A stretch of 5,144 nucleotides of DNA from Promethearchaeota archaeon (GCA_016839865.1 JAEOTN010000031.1:1-5144), one strand, 5' to 3'; numbered from the stretch's first letter, positions 1 to 5,144 are shown. Notes: generated by a model from the sequence alone, not told the origin. Program-made: numbers and translations.

Positions 1-433
1 AAAATAAAGCATCCACCACCTCGGTTGTTCCAAGTCTATATCCCCATCTTGAGTTCATAAGCATGTATGGACATTGACTATTACTTTCCATCCCTCCAGC
101 AAGAACAGTATCGCATTCTCCCGATGCAATCTGAAGGGCTGCAATTTCAATGGCTTTCATACCAGATGAACAAACATTATTTACCGTTAATGCTCCTGCA
201 GTAAATGGAATTCCTGCCTTTAATGATGCAATTCGAGCGGGATTGTTACCCATTCCCTCTTGATGAATAGCCCCTATGATCACATCTTCGATCATTGAAG
301 GAATAATATTTGATCTTTCAAGAGCCGCTTTAATGGCAATAGAAGCTAAATCAACAGCGGGAACATCTTTAAACGATTTACCATAATGGCCTATTGGAGT
401 TCTTGCTCCATTAATTATTACTACTTCTCTCAA
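1..433 (-). CDS. Type-II thiolase (acetyl-CoA acetyltransferase family), N-terminal 144 residues, cut by left edge
   Basis: Thiolases cleave 3-ketoacyl-CoA with CoA to acetyl-CoA and a shortened acyl-CoA, or run in reverse to condense two acetyl-CoA. The first residues, REVVIINGARTPIG, match the usual thiolase opening. The nucleophilic cysteine lies in NNVCSSGMKAI (Cys88), and AGGMESNSQCPYML (residues 112-125) is the typical loop that follows. About 390 residues are usual, so roughly two thirds, including the second catalytic cysteine and the His region, lies outside the window. The start is a TTG at 433-431. It is chosen because it places the family's conserved N-terminus at residue 1 and because no ATG is available. 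The frame is open further upstream into the preceding gene, and no Shine-Dalgarno is seen. It lies 22 bp after the iron-sulfur subunit gene on the same strand, so it is probably co-transcribed. It looks like the AtoB/PhaA/FadA type rather than the archaeal SCP2-type thiolase of the mevalonate pathway. The chain-length preference is unknown. Confidence 0.93.
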   Translation of the reverse strand, partial: MREVVIINGARTPIGHYGKSFKDVPAVDLASIAIKAALERSNIIPSMIEDVIIGAIHQEGMGNNPARIASLKAGIPFTAGALTVNNVCSSGMKAIEIAALQIASGECDTVLAGGMESNSQCPYMLMNSRWGYRLGTTEVVDALF

Positions 434-445
434 TTTGGTTTCACT

Positions 446-460
446 AGTAAATGATTTACT
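446..460. repeat. 15-bp dyad between iron-sulfur subunit and thiolase genes
   Basis: AGTAAAT-G-ATTTACT is a perfect 7-bp inverted repeat around a single central base. It covers the stop codon of the iron-sulfur subunit (458-456) and most of the 22-bp spacer before the thiolase TTG. It could be a protein-binding site or form a small RNA hairpin (5-bp stem, 5-nt loop) affecting thiolase translation. In AT-rich DNA a dyad of this size can also arise by chance. Confidence 0.4.
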
Positions 461-884
461 TTTTATTTTTTGGGCTTTCTAAACAAATACATTGAGTAGG
501 ACACACACTAATACAAGCGGGGTGTGAATTTTCTGCTAATTTTTCAATACAGAGATCGCATTTCACGGCAATGTTTTTTATATCGTCAAATTGCATGGCT
601 GTAAAAGGACAAGCTTCGATACACTCTTTGCATCCAGTGCATAAATCAGAATTTATCAGAATGATACCTTGTTCATTCCTAATAATTGCCTCTACAAGAC
701 AAGCTGCTTTACATGGGGCTTCGACACAGTGATGGCAATAAATAGGAATAAAATCTGGAGATTGCTCAATCACCCTAACTAGTCTTGGCCCCACTCCCAG
801 TCCATGTTCTTGTTTGCATGCAATCTCACAAGCGTGGCATCCCATACAGTTGTTCTTATCAAATACAAGAGTTATCTTCTCCAT
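456..884 (-). CDS. Four-cluster [4Fe-4S] electron-transfer subunit of the Mo/W oxidoreductase (DmsB/PhsB/HycB-like)
   Basis: This is a 142-residue ferredoxin-like subunit expected to carry electrons to or from the Mo/W catalytic subunit encoded just upstream. Sixteen cysteines fall in four groups: C13/16/19/23, C50/53/58/62, C82/85/88/92 and C109/112/124/128. In the DMSO reductase FeS-subunit family these bind four [4Fe-4S] clusters, with the outer groups sharing ligands. HCVEAPCKAAC at 52-62 is the typical second group, although the proline that usually follows its last cysteine is a leucine. Two extra cysteines (C132, C134) lie near the C-terminus. There is no Tat signal and no transmembrane helix, and no membrane anchor gene is in view, so it is probably cytoplasmic. 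The start is the ATG at 884-882, one base after the upstream stop. GGAGG lies 6 nt before it and indicates translational coupling. In-frame ATGs at 908 and 902 would overlap the upstream gene and lack such a site. The family assignment is firm; the redox partner is unknown. Confidence 0.93.
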   Translation of the reverse strand: MEKITLVFDKNNCMGCHACEIACKQEHGLGVGPRLVRVIEQSPDFIPIYCHHCVEAPCKAACLVEAIIRNEQGIILINSDLCTGCKECIEACPFTAMQFDDIKNIAVKCDLCIEKLAENSHPACISVCPTQCICLESPKNKK

Positions 885-885
885 T

Positions 886-2985
886 TTACTCCTCCAATTC
901 ATTTTCACAGAGTTTTATGTTACACAATAGAACTCTTAAGTTTGTTGCTCCCATTACTGGATCCATGGATTTATATGAGTTATCTGTCAGTAGGTTTATA
1001 TTAGAAGCCTCCCATCCATGATCAGAACTCTTAACTTCTGGATACCACCACCCATGTTCTGCCACAATTACTCTGGGATCTATTCCATTGTTAAGTTTCG
1101 CCCTCTGCCTCGCATGCCCCCGTGGGGATTCGATCCAGACCCAATCACCATCTTGAATATCATGTTTCATCGCAGTTACAGGATGAATTTCAACAATAGG
1201 ATCTGGCCTAATCTCCCTAAGCCATGGTAACATGCGATTTTCTGTGTGAAAATAAGTGGGAGTTCTCAATCCAGAGTTCAGAATGTATGGATATTTATCA
1301 GCTAGAGCTGGTGTAGATACTGGACTTTCGGGTATCTCTGTATATTTTGGTAGAGGATCAACACCCCATTTTTCAAGAATTGTGGAATATAGTTCAACTT
1401 TTCCCGTTGGGGTGGAAAAACCTTTTTCTTTATATTTATAGTATTTCATTTCTCCTTTGAGATATCCTAGCTTCTTAAATTCTTCCCAAGTTAAACCGGT
1501 CGGTTCTAAGATCCAATCTAAAGAATCTTCCACGCAATCCCACCATTCTTGACCTAATTTTTTGCCTAATTCCATGAATATTTTATGATCTTGCCAACAT
1601 TCCCCAATCTCCATGACCTTTTGCCTTGCCAGAACATAACCATGAAACTTCCAGTTTTCTGATACGTGATCCTGCTCAAGCCAAGTGCCTGCCGGGAGAA
1701 AAATATCTGCTAATTCGGCGGTAGGTGTCAAGAAAAAATCCGAGACAACAAGAAAATCCAATTTATTAAGAGCTTTATATACCTCATTGGCGTTTGCCCT
1801 CGATATAACTGGATTTGTTCCCACTAGATATCCTAATTTTACCGGATAAGGTTTTTCTGTTAGTATAGCATCCCAGGCGCATTTAGGTGTAATGATTGTC
1901 ATTCTAGCAGCAAGTTTATATTTATTCCCTCCCAAACGTTTATTTTTTTGCTCAAGAGACAAAGCAGTATGCGCTGAAAATTGAGCGACTTTTCTAACCG
2001 GAGGTGGTTGATAAAATACATTACCACCAGGAATATCTAAATTTCCAGTGGCAGCCATAAGACCTATTGCGATCCTGGTGAAATCGGTACAGTTTATATT
2101 TTGTTCTGTTGGTACTCCCCAGTGAATACCGGCATGTTTGGTGTTAGCATACATTCTAGCCGCTTGTCGAATTAATTTCCGATCAACCCATGTGATATCT
2201 TCTACACGGCGGAGGGAATAATCTTTTCTCACTCTACCAACAAAATCATCCCAACCATAAATATATTGCTCAACAAATTCTTTATCATACAATTCTTCTT
2301 CAATAATCACATTGAAAAAACCCAATGCCAGTGCTGCATCGGTACCTGGACGCAGCTGAATCCAAATATCTGCTTTATTTGCCAGGAAGCCCTTTCTCGG
2401 GTCGATAACTATCAACTTTGCACCCTTTTCATAAGCACGCCAAAAATCAACTCCCTTATATTCATCAGGGTTCGTCCATAAAGGATTGCATGCCCACATA
2501 ACTATACATTTGGGATTATGTTCATAATCACATACAGGATGTCTCCCACATGTAGTTAGGGCAGCTCCTACGCGTGATAGATAGCACATATGTCCGGCTG
2601 TAAGCATGTTGGGGGTGCCCAACAGATTTCCAAACCGGGAGAAATGGCTCTCATAATCCCGACCAGTCCCCTGACCGATGATGATGGCCTCAGGGCCATA
2701 TTTTTCGATTACTTCATTGAATTTTCCTACGATAATATCCAATGCCTCGTCCCAAGAGATCCTTTGCCAACCCGAATTAGTTTTTCTCAACGGATATAGA
2801 ATTCTATCTGGATGATAAGCCAATTGTGTGATAGCCAGTCCTTTAGCGCACATAGAACCGTGACTTATAGGTGATTCGGGGTCACCTTCTACCTTTATTA
2901 CTCTGTCGTTTTTCACGTGAGCAATAACCCCGCATCCACCATGGCAACTCCGACAAACAGTTCTAATCTTCTGGACGTTCCCCAT
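886..2985 (-). CDS. Molybdenum/tungsten bis-pyranopterin oxidoreductase, acetylene hydratase-like branch of the DMSO reductase superfamily
   Basis: This is a 699-residue catalytic subunit, about the usual length for compact family members. The N-terminal [4Fe-4S] domain has C11-x2-C14-x3-C18-x27-C46, followed by Lys48 in CAKG; an equivalent lysine relays electrons between cluster and pterin in oxidoreductases. ISWDEALDII (76-85) is typical. The likely Mo/W ligand is Cys134 in GHMCYLSR. LIVIDPRKG (191-199), the stretch around NPVISRAN (391-398) to LADIFLPAGTWLEQD (425-439), and the C-terminal molybdopterin dinucleotide-binding domain (about 567-690) complete the fold. By eye it resembles acetylene hydratase, notably in STPTGKVELYS (524-534) and GVDPLPKY (541-548). 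However, the position of that enzyme's catalytic Asp13 is His15 here, so hydratase chemistry is doubtful. There is no Tat motif, so it is cytoplasmic. It is followed after 1 bp by its electron-transfer subunit. The ATG start at 2985 sits ten residues before the first cluster cysteine and has no Shine-Dalgarno. Substrate unknown: formate, thiosulfate and polysulfide are possible from the superfamily but not indicated. Confidence 0.92.
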   Translation of the reverse strand: MGNVQKIRTVCRSCHGGCGVIAHVKNDRVIKVEGDPESPISHGSMCAKGLAITQLAYHPDRILYPLRKTNSGWQRISWDEALDIIVGKFNEVIEKYGPEAIIIGQGTGRDYESHFSRFGNLLGTPNMLTAGHMCYLSRVGAALTTCGRHPVCDYEHNPKCIVMWACNPLWTNPDEYKGVDFWRAYEKGAKLIVIDPRKGFLANKADIWIQLRPGTDAALALGFFNVIIEEELYDKEFVEQYIYGWDDFVGRVRKDYSLRRVEDITWVDRKLIRQAARMYANTKHAGIHWGVPTEQNINCTDFTRIAIGLMAATGNLDIPGGNVFYQPPPVRKVAQFSAHTALSLEQKNKRLGGNKYKLAARMTIITPKCAWDAILTEKPYPVKLGYLVGTNPVISRANANEVYKALNKLDFLVVSDFFLTPTAELADIFLPAGTWLEQDHVSENWKFHGYVLARQKVMEIGECWQDHKIFMELGKKLGQEWWDCVEDSLDWILEPTGLTWEEFKKLGYLKGEMKYYKYKEKGFSTPTGKVELYSTILEKWGVDPLPKYTEIPESPVSTPALADKYPYILNSGLRTPTYFHTENRMLPWLREIRPDPIVEIHPVTAMKHDIQDGDWVWIESPRGHARQRAKLNNGIDPRVIVAEHGWWYPEVKSSDHGWEASNINLLTDNSYKSMDPVMGATNLRVLLCNIKLCENELEE
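889..895 (-). promoter_or_regulatory. Shine-Dalgarno sequence of the iron-sulfur subunit gene
   Basis: GGAGGAG on the minus strand lies inside the last codons of the Mo/W subunit gene, 4 nt before the ATG at 884 (6 nt when GGAGG is taken as the core). It is the only strong ribosome binding site seen in the window. It decides the start at 884 over the upstream ATGs at 908 and 902, and it fits coupled synthesis of the two subunits. Confidence 0.8.
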
Positions 2986-2999
2986 TGTACAAGAATTTG

Positions 3000-3024
3000 A
3001 ACTTTATATTTATTAAATAAAGTT
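3000..3024. repeat. 8-bp inverted repeat in the promoter of the Mo/W operon
   Basis: AACTTTAT (3000-3007) and ATAAAGTT (3017-3024) are perfect inverted copies separated by 9 bp. The dyad encloses the TATA-like box proposed for the Mo/W operon, a position where a bound protein would block or modify promoter use. It is a candidate operator. The AT-rich context makes chance occurrence possible. Confidence 0.4.
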
Positions 3025-3053
3025 AGAATCCACTTAATATATTAACCTTTAAC
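3007..3053 (-). promoter_or_regulatory. Candidate archaeal-type promoter(s) of the Mo/W operon
   Basis: Two TATA-like boxes are seen reading leftwards. TTTAATAAATA (3017-3007) is centred about 27 bp before the ATG at 2985, which fits a leaderless transcript and the absence of a Shine-Dalgarno. TTAATATATTAA (3045-3034), itself a perfect 12-bp palindrome, is preceded by GTTAAA (3053-3048). That hexamer fits the BRE consensus and would give a leader of roughly 28 nt. Which one is used cannot be decided. If the host is bacterial, these would be read differently. Confidence 0.45.
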
Positions 3054-3077
3054 AAAAATTTTGCAATGGAAATATAA

Positions 3078-3118
3078 TTCTATAGAAAATTAGAGTCTTA
3101 TAGAAAAATATAGTAAAA
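3078..3118. repeat. Palindrome and three TATAGAAAA-like direct repeats in the divergent intergenic region
   Basis: TTCTATAGAA (3078-3087) is a perfect 10-bp palindrome. TATAGAAAA-type units start at 3081 (TATAGAAAAT), 3099 (TATAGAAAAA) and 3109 (TATAGTAAAA), so spacings are 18 and 10 bp. The third follows the second at about one helical turn. They lie 59-99 bp before the GTG of the plus-strand iron-sulfur gene and could serve as TATA elements for it or as binding sites for a regulator of both divergent genes. No stronger TATA box for the plus-strand gene is seen in 3120-3176. Confidence 0.35.
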
Positions 3119-3176
3119 TCATTAATTTTAATTAGTTCTCAATATGATAATCAAATAATTAAAAATTATATTCTTC

Positions 3177-4256
3177 GTGCTTAAATTGATTGTAAATGAA
3201 GAACATAGGGAAGATTTAATCAAGATTGCTAAAAAATTGATAAGAAAACCGCATTCGGTTCCTACAGACGAAAATGAAGAGCCTACGGAAACATACATTG
3301 AATATTTAAGCATCATGTATAATCCTGAAATTGCAAAAATAGTACAACACCTCCCGGTTTTTCCTAACGGGATACATATTGCAAAATTCGCTAAAGAAGT
3401 AGGCATTGATAAAAAAATATTATCTGAGAAACTAGCCGATCATAAGAGAAAGAGATTTGTAATATCAACGGGACGACAGTATTCATTACCCGATCCTTTT
3501 TTGATGTATGATGCTCCATTTATTGTAAAAGAGAATTATGAAGGCTCTGACAGCAAAAAATTAGCGGATTTAAGTAGAAAATTTTTCATTGAAGACAAAT
3601 ATTACAAGAAATGGGAAACATCATGGAAAGGAACACCCTACATGAGAGTCTTGACCGTAAGCGAACAAATTGATCCCGGACACGAGATAATACCTTTAGA
3701 AGAGGTATATAGCATCATTGATAGCCATAGCTCTTTTGCCGTAATTCCATGTCCCTGTCGGTTAAGAGCAGGAATAAGTGGAGTGAGGGAATGTACTGAC
3801 AAATATCCAGTTGATAACTGCCTTCAATTAGGAGCTACTGCGAATATGATTGTCGATGGGTCTGGTGGTAAGAAGATTTCAAAAGAAGAAGCGAAAGAGA
3901 TCATGAAACAATCCGCAGAAATAGGATTAGTGCTTGCCACTGACAATACCGCAAAGTTTACTAGTGTCTTATGTTCCTGTTGTGAATGTTGCTGTGGGAT
4001 GCTTAGAGGGTTGACCAGATTTGATAATCCCCGAGCTATTGCAAAAGCTAATTTTATATCTACTATTGATGAGAACTTATGCGTTGCTTGCGGTACTTGC
4101 ATAGATAGATGTAAGTTCAGTGCTATAAGTGTTAATGATATTGCTCAAGTCAATCCCGATAAATGTGTGGGATGCGGTTTGTGTGCTGTGACATGCCCTA
4201 GTAATGCGATTATAATGAGAAGATTAGAACGGGAAAGTATTCCCGGATTAAATTAA
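3177..4256 (+). CDS. Winged-helix/ferredoxin fusion: multi-cysteine iron-sulfur protein, function unknown
   Basis: This 359-residue protein is built in four parts. Residues about 49-105 look like a winged-helix unit: PEIAKIVQHL, then a helix-turn-helix-like IAKFAKEVGIDKKILSEKL, then a basic wing ending in RQYSLPD. Residues 192-215 carry CPCR, C206 and C215, the CxCR...C...P..NCL pattern of a group of uncharacterised ferredoxin-like proteins. Residues 266-273 are CSCCECCC, six cysteines in eight. Residues 302-345 are a standard two-[4Fe-4S] ferredoxin domain: C302/305/308/312 and C330/333/336/340 followed by Pro. There are no membrane segments. The GTG start at 3177 is the first usable codon after an in-frame stop at 3156. 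It has no Shine-Dalgarno, and a TTG three codons later is an alternative. It is transcribed divergently from the Mo/W operon. It could accept electrons for that enzyme, or sense redox state and control the operon; neither is shown. Domain calls are confident for the ferredoxin part, moderate for the winged helix. Confidence 0.85.
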   Translation: MLKLIVNEEHREDLIKIAKKLIRKPHSVPTDENEEPTETYIEYLSIMYNPEIAKIVQHLPVFPNGIHIAKFAKEVGIDKKILSEKLADHKRKRFVISTGRQYSLPDPFLMYDAPFIVKENYEGSDSKKLADLSRKFFIEDKYYKKWETSWKGTPYMRVLTVSEQIDPGHEIIPLEEVYSIIDSHSSFAVIPCPCRLRAGISGVRECTDKYPVDNCLQLGATANMIVDGSGGKKISKEEAKEIMKQSAEIGLVLATDNTAKFTSVLCSCCECCCGMLRGLTRFDNPRAIAKANFISTIDENLCVACGTCIDRCKFSAISVNDIAQVNPDKCVGCGLCAVTCPSNAIIMRRLERESIPGLN

Positions 4257-4266
4257 ATATTAACTA

Positions 4267-4278
4267 TTTTTTCTTTTT
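4267..4278 (+). terminator. T-rich terminator after the iron-sulfur fusion gene
   Basis: TTTTTTCTTTTT begins 11 bp after the TAA at 4254-4256 and is followed by more T-rich sequence (CTTCCTTTATTTG). Such U-rich tracts terminate archaeal transcription without a hairpin. It separates this gene from the convergent minus-strand gene ending at 4315. No comparable T-run is seen for the opposite strand in the 58-bp gap. Confidence 0.6.
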
Positions 4279-4314
4279 AACTTCCTTTATTTGATTAATA
4301 TTATTCATTAATTA

Positions 4315-4686
4315 TCATATCTGCACATAAAAATCGAAATCACCATCAGCCCGAAATGAATCAAATTTCTCACAGAATTTCATGGCCGCTAATTTTTGGT
4401 TCTCATCAGTGTATATACATTTACCCGAGCAATTTGATTTTCTTGGACAGTTGAATACACAATAAATCACAGTTGGTTGGAATTCTTCACTATCTATAAT
4501 AAGCTTAGATCCTCCGAGATGGCCTACTAATACATATAATTTCATTAAGTCCTTATCTTGAGTGGAGCTAAATTCTACTTGATAAGTATTTCCATTTTTT
4601 TTTCCATTCAATTTTTTAGCTACTTCAATGGCCTCTATTACATCCTTCCCTTCTGAATGAAAATCAAAAATAAATTTTATTATCAT
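4315..4686 (-). CDS. Small cysteine-knuckle protein of unknown function
   Basis: I do not recognise this 123-residue protein. It starts IIKFIFDFHSEGKDVIEAI and seems to be a small alpha/beta protein with no signal peptide or membrane helix. Its notable feature is YCVFNCPRKSNCSGKCIY (residues 75-92), with C76-x3-C80-x5-C86-x3-C90, plus C105. Four closely spaced cysteines with basic residues between them suggest a bound zinc ion or iron-sulfur cluster. The ATG at 4686-4684 is chosen; a TTG at 4701 would add five residues (128 in all). Neither has a Shine-Dalgarno. A TTATAAT box at about 4728-4722 would place the transcript start near 4700, giving a very short leader. It lies 109 bp after another minus-strand gene and converges on the iron-sulfur fusion gene, so it is likely its own unit. 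The coding call rests on length, a cysteine pattern and sensible composition. Confidence 0.7.
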   Translation of the reverse strand: MIIKFIFDFHSEGKDVIEAIEVAKKLNGKKNGNTYQVEFSSTQDKDLMKLYVLVGHLGGSKLIIDSEEFQPTVIYCVFNCPRKSNCSGKCIYTDENQKLAAMKFCEKFDSFRADGDFDFYVQI

Positions 4687-4720
4687 TATTTTTAGTTTCA
4701 AAATTAAGAAATTGATGCGA

Positions 4721-4761
4721 AATTATAATCCTAAAACATATTCAAACTTATAAATTTATAA
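4721..4761 (-). promoter_or_regulatory. Candidate promoter of the small cysteine-knuckle gene
   Basis: Two AT elements lie in the gap between the two right-hand minus-strand genes. TTATAAATTTATAA (4748-4761) is a perfect 14-bp palindrome. GATTATAATT (4730-4721) contains a TATA-like core about 25-30 bp before the TTG at 4701 and about 40 bp before the ATG at 4686. The second is the better placed TATA box for a short-leader transcript. The palindrome may be a binding site or only AT-rich chance. Confidence 0.35.
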
Positions 4762-4795
4762 ATTGTTCGTTAATATTTCGAATTTAAGAATTAAA

Positions 4796-5144
4796 TCAAT
4801 CTGAATCTTTCTTTTTCATTTCGAATTTCACATTACTAAATATATCGTGAACTTCATCGTAAATTTTAAATTTTCCATCTCGAATGATTGATGTTGAGAG
4901 CTGATCAATCTCATCTTTACTAATTAAACTTTCGAGAATTCGATCAATTCGATAATAGAGAAGCTCCCTAATTTTATAAGCAAATCGATTTTTCTTTCTT
5001 TCTTCTAATAATTCAGATAATTCCATGTGTTCTTTATGATCTAATATATGTACAACTAATTCATCCACTACTTCACCAGTGATAGAATTTGTCATTGCTA
5101 AAGGAGTCATCCAACCACATTGACTGGCTGAAGAAACATCGAGC
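4796..5144 (-). CDS. C-terminal part of an unrecognised protein entering from the right edge
   Basis: The frame is open from the right edge (first full codon at 5143-5141) to a TGA at 4798-4796. That gives 115 visible residues, beginning LDVSSASQCGWMTPLAMTNS. An ATG at 5110 would give a 104-residue protein, but the frame continues upstream, no Shine-Dalgarno precedes that ATG (the sequence before it reads GTGGTTGG), and the upstream residues look protein-like. A start beyond the window is therefore more likely. After SITGEVVDELVVHILDH the visible part is helical and highly charged, with many Glu, Lys and Arg, and it ends FEMKKKDSD. There are no cysteine clusters and no membrane helix. I do not recognise the family. 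The segment SQCGWMTPLAMTNSITGEVV is the most motif-like stretch and the best handle for a database search. Its link to the other genes is unclear. Confidence 0.6.
   Translation of the reverse strand, partial: LDVSSASQCGWMTPLAMTNSITGEVVDELVVHILDHKEHMELSELLEERKKNRFAYKIRELLYYRIDRILESLISKDEIDQLSTSIIRDGKFKIYDEVHDIFSNVKFEMKKKDSD

Noticed and set aside
785..1441. Plus-strand open frames at 785-1021, 804-1004, 1018-1230 and 1256-1441
   Set aside because: They lie antisense to the well-supported iron-sulfur and Mo/W genes, have no recognisable motifs, and are explained as shadows of those coding frames.
2266..2799. Plus-strand open frames at 2266-2481 and 2590-2799
   Set aside because: They are antisense to the conserved core of the Mo/W subunit and carry no domain or start signal.
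886..2985. Calling the Mo/W enzyme a true acetylene hydratase
   Set aside because: The overall resemblance is real, but the position of catalytic Asp13 is His, and a four-cluster electron-transfer subunit is encoded next to it. Acetylene hydratase is non-redox and has no such partner.
886..2985. Calling the Mo/W enzyme a formate dehydrogenase
   Set aside because: There is no in-frame UGA for selenocysteine, and the metal-ligand region GHMCYLSR does not look like the Sec/Cys-His pair expected in formate dehydrogenases.
3128..4102. Minus-strand open frames at 3128-3406 and 3824-4102
   Set aside because: They are antisense to the plus-strand iron-sulfur fusion gene; their translations show only reversed images of its codons and no protein motifs.
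4230..4245. Hairpin CGGGAA-AGTA-TTCCCG as a rho-independent terminator
   Set aside because: It is a perfect 6-bp stem with a 4-nt loop, but it lies inside the coding sequence, and the T-run begins 21 bp after it, too far for an intrinsic bacterial terminator. The T-tract alone explains termination better.
1..5144. CRISPR arrays, insertion sequences, tRNA or rRNA genes
   Set aside because: No regularly spaced repeats, transposase-like frames, terminal inverted repeats, or tRNA/rRNA-like conserved segments were seen on either strand.

Overview
This is a compact, AT-rich window carrying anaerobic redox metabolism genes. The sequence points to an anaerobic archaeon, or a low-GC anaerobe with archaeal-style signals. 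Most gene starts lack a Shine-Dalgarno sequence. TATA-like boxes lie at roughly the spacing expected for leaderless transcripts, GTG and TTG starts occur, and one gene is followed by a T-rich tract of archaeal terminator type. No taxonomic marker gene is present, so the assignment is an inference.

Layout. Bases 1-2985 are a three-gene minus-strand operon, read from right to left. It begins with a 699-residue cytoplasmic molybdenum/tungsten bis-pyranopterin oxidoreductase that resembles the acetylene hydratase branch of the DMSO reductase superfamily. One base after its stop comes a 142-residue subunit with sixteen cysteines arranged for four [4Fe-4S] clusters. A type-II thiolase follows 22 bp later and runs off the left edge. 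Bases 2986-3176 are a divergent promoter region rich in dyads and short repeats. Bases 3177-4256 (plus strand) encode a 359-residue iron-sulfur protein that combines a predicted winged-helix segment, two unusual cysteine-rich motifs and a C-terminal two-cluster ferredoxin domain. It ends in a T-rich tract. Bases 4315-4686 (minus) encode a small unrecognised protein with a four-cysteine knuckle. Bases 4796-5144 (minus) hold the C-terminal end of a second unrecognised protein that enters from the right edge.

How the genes may work together. The Mo/W subunit and the four-cluster subunit form a catalytic plus electron-transfer pair. Neither has an export signal or membrane helix, so the pair probably exchanges electrons with a soluble ferredoxin or another cytoplasmic partner. 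Co-transcription with a thiolase suggests a substrate linked to CoA-thioester chemistry, such as oxidation or reduction of an alcohol, ketone or acyl intermediate followed by thiolytic cleavage. The substrate cannot be read from the sequence. The divergent winged-helix iron-sulfur protein could be a redox partner, a redox-sensing regulator of the operon, or both. This combination is the most interesting part of the window.
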